Shown piece after piece: positions 1 to 5,300 of a stretch of 8,921 nucleotides of DNA. The stretch is taken from the NCBI GenBank assembly GCA_021791455.1, contig JAJYWM010000182.1, positions 1 through 8,921 of the forward strand, written 5' to 3'. Origin of the DNA: a bacterium. GTDB taxonomy: Bacteria > Chloroflexota > Dormibacteria > UBA8260 > Bog-877. A program made the position numbers and the translations under genes. The notes beneath the pieces are model-generated. The model made no database searches. It was not told where the DNA came from and saw only the letters and a program-made list of their open reading frames with translations. Numbering within the stretch: the first letter of the stretch is position 1; each line of letters begins with the position of its first letter.

Positions 1-377
1 CTTCGGCAGTACCCGACCTACCTGCGAACGTGTCGCTGCGCGGGCATCTTCCCCACTCACAGCTGCTGCCTTACGTCAGGGCGGTGGTCTGTGCCGGAGG
101 GTGGGGCCTCACGACCAAGGCTTTGGCCGCTGGCATTCCAGTCGGGGTCCTGCCCCACGGACTCGACACCGGAAACGTGGCCAGAGAGGTTGTAGCCCAC
201 TCGTGCGGGGTCCAGGTACAGCCGTCGCACTACACCCCAGCCCACCTGGCGGCCGTAATCACGACGCTGCTTCAGGACCCATCGATACGAAACGGTGCTG
301 CAGCGATGGCCGAGCCGGACGCGCCGGGCGTCGCCGCGCGCAGGGCCGTGGCACAAATTGAGGCCGCGTGTGAATGA
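1..377 (+). CDS. Glycosyltransferase, MGT/UGT-like (GT1 type), C-terminal fragment
   Basis: The reading frame is open to the left edge (codons in phase from base 3) and stops at TGA 375-377, so about 124 C-terminal residues are visible; the GTG at 30 is internal. What shows is the nucleotide-sugar binding half of a GT-B glycosyltransferase: a PHSQLLPYV segment, then AVVCAGGWG, KALAAGIPVGVLPHG and LDTGN, followed by helices ending in AAMAEPDAPG. Macrolide/UDP-glycosyltransferases have the same order (PHxxLLP, HGGxGT, ALxxGxP, PxxxDQ). Family members move a sugar from an NDP-sugar to a small acceptor in the cytoplasm. The usual donor-contacting His of HGGxGT is Ala here and the Gln of DQ is Thr, so donor choice or activity may differ. 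No functional link to the sel genes is evident. The substrate cannot be predicted. Confidence 0.8.
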   Translation, partial: SAVPDLPANVSLRGHLPHSQLLPYVRAVVCAGGWGLTTKALAAGIPVGVLPHGLDTGNVAREVVAHSCGVQVQPSHYTPAHLAAVITTLLQDPSIRNGAAAMAEPDAPGVAARRAVAQIEAACE

Positions 378-516
378 GAGTCCGTCAGATCACGGTGACC
401 GCAGCGCTGACGGCCACCGCGCCGGACATAGGCGAACAATGGCGGACCTTGACGTATTCAGGTCCCGGAAACCGACTTCGTGGCGCACGCCTGCGCACTC
501 TGGCGGACAACCTTGG

Positions 517-582
517 GGGAGCTTCAACGTCGATGAGGGGCGCGACATCGCGTCCTCGGAGGGATCGTTCCCCTCGCCTCCC
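517..582 (+). other. Possible structured RNA/DNA element upstream of selA
   Basis: Nested complementary blocks are visible: GGGAG 517-521 with CTCCC 578-582; GAGGGG 535-540 with CCCCTC 570-575; and an inner CGCG-ACAT-CGCG hairpin at 541-552. An alternative hairpin pairs GAGGG 559-563 with CCCTC 571-575 around a 7-base loop, and it excludes the GAGGGG/CCCCTC stem. Mutually exclusive stems can mark a regulated leader, and E. coli selAB is known to carry a SECIS-like leader element bound by SelB. Here the link is only positional, about 170 bases before selA. GC-rich DNA gives such pairings by chance, and the block lies upstream of the proposed selA start of transcription. Confidence 0.2.
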
Positions 583-738
583 GCCACTGCAACTTGGTCC
601 GTGGCAGCTACCCAGGGTCCCGTCGTGGTTGAAGCGCTGGTTCCGACGGCCAAGGTGCTGGCCAGGGCAGCTGGACTTGCTGGCACGCCCGCTTGCCAGG
701 TCACACTCAAACCGGGCCTCGCCTCATCCAATCGGCAG

Positions 739-744
739 TAGAGT
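739..744 (+). promoter_or_regulatory. Possible -10 box (TAGAGT) for a leaderless selA transcript
   Basis: TAGAGT fits the actinobacterial TANNNT -10 pattern and ends seven bases before the GTG at 752, the spacing expected if transcription begins at the start codon itself. No Shine-Dalgarno sequence precedes the GTG, and an in-frame TGA at 746-748 rules out a longer N-terminus. I see no good -35 hexamer at 16-18 bp. Leaderless genes with this arrangement are common in Actinobacteria; for this gene it is inference. Confidence 0.35.
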
Positions 745-751
745 CTGAACC

Positions 752-2134
752 GTGGCAGCAGAGCGGCTCCAGCAGGCCGGCGGGTCTCCCAGGCCGCCCG
801 CGGTGGGAGCCTTGCTTCGGCGACCCGACGTGGCTCGACTGGTGGCCGAGCACGGCCATGATCGGGTGGTGCTTGCCCTGCGGGCCGCGGTCAACGAGCT
901 GCGCGCGAGCCCGGACCAGCGCCCCACCCCTGCGGTTGCGGACCGGGTGAGCGAGAGGGCCACGGCACTTCTCGCCCGTGCTCCAGCGCGGCTGCGCCGG
1001 GTGATCAACGGCACCGGCATCATCATCCACACCAATCTTGGGCGTGCCCCCCTCAGCCACGCCGCAGCCTACCACGCCGTGGAGATAGCGACCGGCTATT
1101 CCAACCTGGAGCTCGACCTGTCCACGGGACGAAGGGGAGATCGACACGGGCTGGTCTCGGAGCTGCTGTGTTCCCTGAGTGGTGCCGAGGCCGCTCTGGT
1201 GGTCAACAATGGCGCTGCGGCGGTTCTGCTTGCGCTGATGGCTCTCTGCCAGCGCCGGGACGTGGTGGTCTCCCGTGGGGAGGCCATTGAAATCGGCGGG
1301 GGATTTCGAATTCCTGACATTCTGCGCCTGTCAGGAGCCCGGCTAGTCGAGGTCGGCACCACCAACCGGACCAGGGTCGGGGACTATTTGAGCGCCAGCG
1401 GACCCCGCACCGCCGCCTGGCTGCGGGTGCATCAGTCCAACTTTCGCATGGATGGGTTCACCGAGCGGGCGACCTTGAGCCAGCTGGCCGAGGCGGCCCA
1501 CGCGCTCCAGCTGCCACTGCTTGAAGATGTCGGCAGTGGTCTCGTCCCCGCCAAGACCAACGGTGTCAGAGCCGAGGACAGGCTGAAGGACAGCATCGCG
1601 GGAGGCGTCGACCTGCTGTTCTGCAGTGGGGACAAGCTGCTCGGCGCAAGCCAGGCTGGGATCATACTCGGCCGCGAGGTTTTGGTGGACAAGCTCCGGC
1701 GCCATCCGATGGCGCGGGCCCTCCGCCCGGACAAATTGCAGCTGGCGGCGCTGGAGGAGACCGTCCTGTGCCTGGGGACGCCCGACAGACTCGACGAGAT
1801 CCCCGTCTGGAGGATGCTCAGAGCCAGCGAGCAGGAACTGCTCGCCAGGGCCAGCCGATGGGTCCAGGCTCTCGGAAACATGGGGGTGCCAGCCCAGGTG
1901 ATCCCGCTGGCGGGAGGGGTCGGAGGGGGCACGACGCCGGGTGACCCCCTGCCCTCATACGGGATCATTCTGAGAGTGGCGCGACCGGGGATGGCCCGGC
2001 GTCGTCTGCTCGCGGGGGACCCTCCCGTGCTGGCGCTGGAACGCGAGAACGGGCTGGCGATCGACGCCAGATGTGTCCTGGAAGCCGACGAGCCATCCCT
2101 GCTGAGGGCGCTGGCGTCGCTGTCGACGAAATAG
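752..2134 (+). CDS. selA: L-seryl-tRNA(Sec) selenium transferase (selenocysteine synthase)
   Basis: SelA is a PLP enzyme that turns Ser-tRNA(Sec) into Sec-tRNA(Sec) with selenophosphate as selenium donor. The 460 residues match the usual bacterial length (E. coli about 463). The N-terminal tRNA-binding part runs to about residue 80. It is followed by the signature VINGTGIIIHTNLGRAPLS (about 84-102), then GYSNLELDLSTGRRGDRH and AALVVNNGAAAVLLAL. The PLP lysine is in SGDKLLG: Lys295 counted from this start, the same number as in E. coli. HPMARALRPDKL and a C-terminal GLAIDARCVLEADE segment complete the family pattern. GTG 752 is the first possible start because an in-frame TGA lies at 746-748; no Shine-Dalgarno is visible. 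The stop TAG shares its last base with the selB GTG, so the two are probably translationally coupled. All expected motifs are intact. Confidence 0.97.
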   Translation: MAAERLQQAGGSPRPPAVGALLRRPDVARLVAEHGHDRVVLALRAAVNELRASPDQRPTPAVADRVSERATALLARAPARLRRVINGTGIIIHTNLGRAPLSHAAAYHAVEIATGYSNLELDLSTGRRGDRHGLVSELLCSLSGAEAALVVNNGAAAVLLALMALCQRRDVVVSRGEAIEIGGGFRIPDILRLSGARLVEVGTTNRTRVGDYLSASGPRTAAWLRVHQSNFRMDGFTERATLSQLAEAAHALQLPLLEDVGSGLVPAKTNGVRAEDRLKDSIAGGVDLLFCSGDKLLGASQAGIILGREVLVDKLRRHPMARALRPDKLQLAALEETVLCLGTPDRLDEIPVWRMLRASEQELLARASRWVQALGNMGVPAQVIPLAGGVGGGTTPGDPLPSYGIILRVARPGMARRRLLAGDPPVLALERENGLAIDARCVLEADEPSLLRALASLSTK

Positions 2135-4035
2135 TGACCGAGCTGACCGTGGGCACCGCCGGGCATGTCGACCACGGCAAGACCGCTCTGGTGAAAGCCC
2201 TGACCGGGATCGACTGCGACACGACCGCCCAGGAGCGCGCCCGCAGCATGACCATGCAGCTCGGGTTCGCGTCCTGGACCCTGCCGTCGGGCCGGGAGGT
2301 ATCCATCGTCGACGTGCCCGGCCACGAACGCTTCATCCGGACCATGGCGTTTGGCGCCCGTTCGATCGATCTGGCGCTGCTGTGCGTGGCCGTCGATGAC
2401 GGGGTCATGCCCCAGACCAAGGAGCATCTGGCGGTTCTCCGACTCCTGGGTGTGCGCGACGTGGTGGTGCTGCTGACCAAGGCCGACCTGGCTCCTGAAC
2501 AGGTGCCTGCGCGCGCTGCTCAGACCGTCGATCTGGTGACCTCTTTGGGGCTCAACGCGGGGGCCTGGATAGCGTGCAGCGTGGTATCTGGAGTCGGATT
2601 GGACCAGGTGCCCACCGTTGTGGACTCGCAGCTGACGCGGCTGCCCGCACCTCTCGACCGGGGTCTGCCCAGGCTGCTGGTGGATAGGAGTTTCTCCCGT
2701 CCCGGTACCGGCACCGTGGTGACAGGCGTTCTCGATGGTGGCGGCCTGCACGTCGGCCAGGCGGTCGAGGTCTTCCCGAGCGCCAGGCCGGGTCGTGTTC
2801 ATGGCCTCCAGCGCCGAGGAGTCTCGGTCAGGGAAGCGTCCGCCGGTGGGCGGCTGGCGGTTGCCCTACACTCGGTGGCGCTGGCCGACGTCCCCCGAGG
2901 CAGTGTTGTGGGCCTGCCTGGCTCAGGTCGCGGGGCCACGGCGGTCGACTGCGTGCTTGATGTGCCTGCGGTGGGCTGCCGGGGTGTGCGCCAGGGGATG
3001 CATCTCGAGGTCCTGTGCGGCACCTCCAGCACCGCCGCCAGGCTCTGGCTGGCGGGAGAGGCGGAGCTTGCACCGGGGACCTCGGGCTATGCCCAGCTTC
3101 ATCTTGAGAGCGCCATCTGGGCACTCCCGGGCGACCTCATGGTCCTGCGCGCGCCCGGCCCAGAGACTGTCCTCGGGGGCGCCATGGTCCTGGATGCCAA
3201 TCCCAGGCGGCACCGCCGCTGGGGGACCGCGCCCCTCGACGGCTGGACGATTCGGGAGCGGCTGCTGCGCCAGGGAGATGTGCAAGGCTTGGACACTCTC
3301 TGCCACTTGGAGGTGACGAACAGCTCGCTGGGGCTTGAGGTGGAGGAGGTTGCTGGGCGGGTCGGCCTCGCTGCCGAACGGGTCAGGACCGCCCTGACGC
3401 GTCAGGCCGAAGAGGGGCACTTGGTCCGGGTCTCCGCCCGTTTCATGGCGCGGCAGAGGTGGCAGGGGATCTCGGCCACTGCCACCTCTGCCCTGGAGCA
3501 GTACGAACGCGAGCATCCGCTGGATCCCGGGATGCCTCGTCAACGCCTGGTCCAGCTCTTGGGACTTCCCCTTGGCCCAGTGGGAGAGGCGGGGTTGCGC
3601 CTATTGCAGGAGGGGGGGGCGCTGCGTCTTCAGGGACCGGTGGCAGCCTCGCCATCAAGACCATCCGGCAATCGGCTGGCCGGTACCGCCGATCGGGTGC
3701 TCGCCGGGCTGCGGCACGCCGGGAGGACCCCACCGACCATGAATGAGCTTCGCCAGTGGGGCCTGACCAAGGAACTTCGGTCATACCTGATCCGCTCCGG
3801 GGCCGTGGTCGAATTGACTGCGGATCTGCTGTTCGAGGCGGACTCGTTTCGGCAGCTTGAGGCTGACCTCAGCAGCCTCCTGGAGGGCGCTGGTGCTCAG
3901 GGACTGACGGTCGCGGAGATACGCGACGGCCTGCACAGCAGCCGGCGCTCGGTTGTGCCACTCTTGGAGAGGTGGGAACGGGAGGGCCGGGCGGAGCGCC
4001 ACGGCGATCTGCACCGTTTGAAGAGGAGCTTGTGA
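2134..4035 (+). CDS. selB: Selenocysteine-specific translation elongation factor SelB
   Basis: SelB is a GTPase related to EF-Tu that carries Sec-tRNA(Sec) to the ribosome and binds the SECIS hairpin after a UGA codon. I chose GTG 2134, which overlaps the selA stop as TAGTG and places GTAGHVDHGKT (P-loop, residues 7-17) at the usual distance from the start; an in-frame ATG at 2071 would add 21 unlikely residues. The product is 633 residues. G3 is DVPGH (60-64) and G4 is TKAD. Domain II contains GTGTVVTGVL. From about residue 360 there are winged-helix repeats, ending in a typical C-terminal RNA-binding one (TVAEIRDGL, VVPLLERWEREG, HGDLHRL). Switch I is odd: the conserved DRLxEExxRGxTIDLGF region reads DTTAQERARSMTMQLGF, with Ser38 for the conserved Gly and Gln42 for Asp. 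A perfect 14-bp inverted repeat sits at codons about 440-453. No Shine-Dalgarno precedes the start, which suggests coupling to selA. Confidence 0.95.
   Translation: MTELTVGTAGHVDHGKTALVKALTGIDCDTTAQERARSMTMQLGFASWTLPSGREVSIVDVPGHERFIRTMAFGARSIDLALLCVAVDDGVMPQTKEHLAVLRLLGVRDVVVLLTKADLAPEQVPARAAQTVDLVTSLGLNAGAWIACSVVSGVGLDQVPTVVDSQLTRLPAPLDRGLPRLLVDRSFSRPGTGTVVTGVLDGGGLHVGQAVEVFPSARPGRVHGLQRRGVSVREASAGGRLAVALHSVALADVPRGSVVGLPGSGRGATAVDCVLDVPAVGCRGVRQGMHLEVLCGTSSTAARLWLAGEAELAPGTSGYAQLHLESAIWALPGDLMVLRAPGPETVLGGAMVLDANPRRHRRWGTAPLDGWTIRERLLRQGDVQGLDTLCHLEVTNSSLGLEVEEVAGRVGLAAERVRTALTRQAEEGHLVRVSARFMARQRWQGISATATSALEQYEREHPLDPGMPRQRLVQLLGLPLGPVGEAGLRLLQEGGALRLQGPVAASPSRPSGNRLAGTADRVLAGLRHAGRTPPTMNELRQWGLTKELRSYLIRSGAVVELTADLLFEADSFRQLEADLSSLLEGAGAQGLTVAEIRDGLHSSRRSVVPLLERWEREGRAERHGDLHRLKRSL
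3452..3492. repeat. Perfect 14-bp inverted repeat inside selB
   Basis: GGCAGAGGTGGCAG at 3452-3465 is exactly complementary to CTGCCACCTCTGCC at 3479-3492, with 13 bases between. Inside the loop, G3467-G3468 can also pair with C3476-C3477 after a single G/A mismatch, leaving a 7-base loop. As mRNA this would be a very stable hairpin. It lies in the coding sequence for a region between the first and second winged-helix parts of SelB and does not break the frame. No T tract follows, so it is not a standard intrinsic terminator. Confidence 0.85.
4023..4028 (+). promoter_or_regulatory. Ribosome binding site of selD (GAGGAG)
   Basis: GAGGAG lies inside the last codons of selB, three bases before GTG 4032. 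This is closer than the usual 5-9 bases; an in-frame TTG at 4038 would be nine bases away. The GTG is preferred because it gives the GTGA overlap with the selB stop and puts the catalytic Cys and Lys at positions 17 and 20 as in E. coli SelD. Confidence 0.6.
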
Positions 4036-5069
4036 AATTGGATTCCCCACGACTGACTCAGCTGACGGGCCAGGGGGGCTGCTCCGCCAAGATAGCGCAG
4101 GCGGACCTGGCCGCCATCCTGGGTGGCATCGCGACTTTGGCCGGCGACGACCTGCTGGTCTCGGCCGAGGCTATGGATGACGCCGCGGTGTACCGGATCT
4201 CCGAGGACCTGGCCCTGGTTGCAACCACCGACTTCTTCCCGCCTCCGCTCGACAATCCCCGCGACTACGGGGCGGTCGCCACCGCGAACGCGCTCTCGGA
4301 TGTCTACGCGATGGGAGGAAGCCCCCTGCTGCTCTTGAACCTGGTGGGATATGACCTCGCCAACTTGCCAGGGGAGACCCTGCGCCAGATCCTGGAGGGG
4401 GGAGCTGAGATCGCCGCCGAAGCCAGGTGCGCCGTGGCGGGCGGGCATTCGATCAGAAGTGCCGAGCCCCTGTTCGGATGTGCCGTGGTCGGCAGAGTCG
4501 ACCCTCGCCGCATGGTGACAAATGCCGGGGCCAATGTTGGCGACGTGGTATTCCTGACCAAGCCCCTGGGGACCGGGGTGATCCTCAACGCCCATCGGCA
4601 GGGAGCTGTTGACGAGTCCACTTTGAGCGGCGCCGTCGCATCCATGCGCCAGTTGAACCGAGGCGCTGCCGAAGCGATGGTGACATCTGGGGCGCATGCC
4701 GCCACCGATGTCACGGGATTCGGGTTGATGGGGCACGCGGCCAACCTCGCCCGGGCTTCGGGGGTCCGAATCGCGATCAACGCTTCGGCCCTGCCGCTTC
4801 TGCCCGGAGCCAGGGACATGGTGCGGGCCGGCCACGTGCCCGGGGGCACGAGGCGGAACCTGGAACTTGCCCGCAAGGAGAGCGGAATCGGCGGCGGGCT
4901 CGACCCCGAGACGGTACTGCTCTCCTGCGACGCGCAGACCAGCGGGGGCCTCCTGGTCACTCTCTCGCAGGAGAGCGCTCAGGAATTCGCAGCACTCAGC
5001 CTGGGGGCGACCAGGATCGGGGAGGTCCTGCCCTGGCTTCCCGGGGATCCGCCGGTGGACCTCCTGTGA
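4032..5069 (+). CDS. selD: Selenide, water dikinase (selenophosphate synthetase)
   Basis: SelD makes monoselenophosphate from selenide and ATP, the selenium donor for SelA. The 345-residue product matches the usual length (E. coli 347). From GTG 4032 the N-terminus reads RLTQLTGQGGCSAK, with catalytic Cys17 and Lys20 at the E. coli positions. The codon is TGC, so this SelD is a Cys and not a Sec form. Metal/ATP-binding acidic residues are present: DDAAVY (Asp50), TTDFF (Asp67), ALSDVYAMGG (Asp90) and TDVTGFGLMGH (Asp226), each one residue short of E. coli numbering. AGGHSI, FLTKPLGTGV, VPGGTRRN and CDAQTSGGLL complete the AIRS-type fold. The His at position 13 in E. coli (HGAGC) is Gly here. 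The gene overlaps selB by four bases, so it is the last gene of selA-selB-selD. Its stop is one base from the stop of the convergent small gene. Confidence 0.97.
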   Translation: MKLDSPRLTQLTGQGGCSAKIAQADLAAILGGIATLAGDDLLVSAEAMDDAAVYRISEDLALVATTDFFPPPLDNPRDYGAVATANALSDVYAMGGSPLLLLNLVGYDLANLPGETLRQILEGGAEIAAEARCAVAGGHSIRSAEPLFGCAVVGRVDPRRMVTNAGANVGDVVFLTKPLGTGVILNAHRQGAVDESTLSGAVASMRQLNRGAAEAMVTSGAHAATDVTGFGLMGHAANLARASGVRIAINASALPLLPGARDMVRAGHVPGGTRRNLELARKESGIGGGLDPETVLLSCDAQTSGGLLVTLSQESAQEFAALSLGATRIGEVLPWLPGDPPVDLL

Positions 5070-5070
5070 C

Positions 5071-5226
5071 TCAGCGGCGCGAGACTCCGGCCCGGAGAAG
5101 ATGCATGGCAGCCAGCGCGCGCCGTCGCATCACTCCATCCGAGAAGGTGCGCCGCCGCCGTGGGGTCTCGCCAAGAAGTTCCCTGGTCCGATCGTCGGTG
5201 AGTTGTTGAACCATGCTGGGGTTCAT
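5071..5226 (-). CDS. Small Arg-rich protein (51 aa), function unknown
   Basis: This short gene reads from ATG 5226-5224 to TGA 5073-5071. Its Shine-Dalgarno GAGGAG (5240-5235) lies eight bases before the ATG and decides the start over an upstream in-frame TTG at 5259. The protein begins MNPSMVQQLTDDRTRELL and goes on to an Arg-rich stretch (PRRRR) and a basic C-terminus (LLRAGVSRR). Short proteins beginning MNPxxxxELxxDRxRxLL are common and uncharacterised in Actinobacteria, often beside regulators; this is recalled resemblance, not a search. There are no Cys residues and no transmembrane segment. It is divergent from the CGNR gene and shares its promoter region, and it converges on selD with one base between stops. 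The function is unknown. Confidence 0.72.
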   Translation of the reverse strand: MNPSMVQQLTDDRTRELLGETPRRRRTFSDGVMRRRALAAMHLLRAGVSRR

Positions 5227-5234
5227 ATGAGGAT

Positions 5235-5240
5235 CTCCTC
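5235..5240 (-). promoter_or_regulatory. Ribosome binding site of the 51-aa gene (GAGGAG)
   Basis: On the - strand GAGGAG is followed by eight bases and then ATG 5226. This is one of the clearest ribosome binding sites in the window and is the main reason to accept the small gene. Confidence 0.75.
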
Positions 5241-5252
5241 TGTAACTTGTTA

Positions 5253-5281
5253 TTGACAACTAGCCAGTAACAGAATACCAT
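5253..5281 (+). promoter_or_regulatory. Sigma70-type promoter for the CGNR gene
   Basis: A perfect -35 TTGACA (5253-5258) is separated by exactly 17 bp from TACCAT (5276-5281), which matches four of six -10 bases and fits TANNNT. Transcription would start near 5288, leaving about 13 bases of leader and no Shine-Dalgarno before ATG 5301. The region is clearly more AT-rich than the genes around it. Confidence 0.7.
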
Positions 5282-5299
5282 ACCTGCTCTAACCAGTCA
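5260..5299. promoter_or_regulatory. Imperfect direct repeat, candidate operator
   Basis: CTAGCCAGTAA (5260-5270) and CTAACCAGTCA (5289-5299) agree at nine of eleven positions and start 29 bp apart. The first copy lies in the spacer of the + strand promoter and near the start point of the - strand promoter. The second copy overlaps the -35 of the - strand promoter and the + strand start region. A protein bound to both would cover both promoters. A wider inverted pair, TGTAACT (5241-5247) and AGTTACA (5313-5319), flanks the whole region. The binding protein is not known; the adjacent CGNR protein is the obvious guess. Confidence 0.4.
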
Positions 5300-5300
5300 A
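5272..5300 (-). promoter_or_regulatory. Sigma70-type promoter for the 51-aa gene
   Basis: On the - strand TTGACT (5300-5295), five of six to the -35 consensus, is followed after exactly 17 bp by TATTCT (5277-5272), four of six to the -10 consensus. Transcription would start near 5265, giving a leader of about 39 bases that includes the GAGGAG site. Its -10 overlaps the -10 of the opposite promoter by two bases (5276-5277), so the two promoters cannot both be occupied at once. Confidence 0.6.

Larger units (their letters stand above)
378..751. other. 374-base stretch without a supportable gene
   Basis: Three mutually incompatible open frames cross this stretch: + strand 374-748, whose ATG overlaps the glycosyltransferase stop as ATGA; + strand with an ATG at 439 ending at 741; and - strand 390-731. 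Their translations are rich in Arg, Pro, Ser, Ala and Trp, have no recognisable domain and look like out-of-frame translation of GC-rich DNA. None has a convincing Shine-Dalgarno sequence. I looked for a tRNA-Sec gene (TCA anticodon in a CTTCAAA-like loop, TTCGA T-loop, long variable arm) on both strands and did not find one. The stretch probably holds the selA promoter and perhaps a leader. The ATGA-overlapping frame is the best of the three if a gene exists here, but I would not call it. Confidence 0.5.

Noticed and set aside
514..586. tRNA-Sec-like signals: a CTTCAAC run at 522-528 containing a TCA anticodon, and a CTCCC-G-CCA end at 578-586 at about the right distance.
   Set aside because: The would-be T-arm (559-575) has a perfect stem but its loop is ATCGTTC, not TTCRA-like. 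The sequence around TCA cannot form an anticodon stem, and no GGGAGGCG-like acceptor strand lies upstream.
374..748. A 124-codon + strand frame whose ATG overlaps the glycosyltransferase stop (ATGA).
   Set aside because: The overlap is suggestive of coupling, but the product is Arg/Pro/Leu-rich without domain or plausible secondary structure, and competing frames on both strands are equally open.
1303..1315. A TTCGAATTCC string resembling a tRNA T-loop.
   Set aside because: It encodes part of a conserved SelA segment (GGGFRIPD) and no cloverleaf can be drawn around it.
2071..2133. An upstream in-frame ATG for selB inside the end of selA.
   Set aside because: It would add 21 residues before the conserved GTPase start. 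GTG 2134 gives the usual SelB N-terminus and the TAGTG overlap.
1432..2802. A 456-codon open frame on the - strand across the selA/selB junction.
   Set aside because: It is antisense to two clearly identified genes, has no domain, and long antisense frames are expected in GC-rich coding DNA.
5085..5097. CTCCGG-C-CCGGAG hairpin between selD and the small gene as a bidirectional terminator.
   Set aside because: It lies in the coding part of the small gene, the loop is too small for the full stem, and no T tract follows on either strand.
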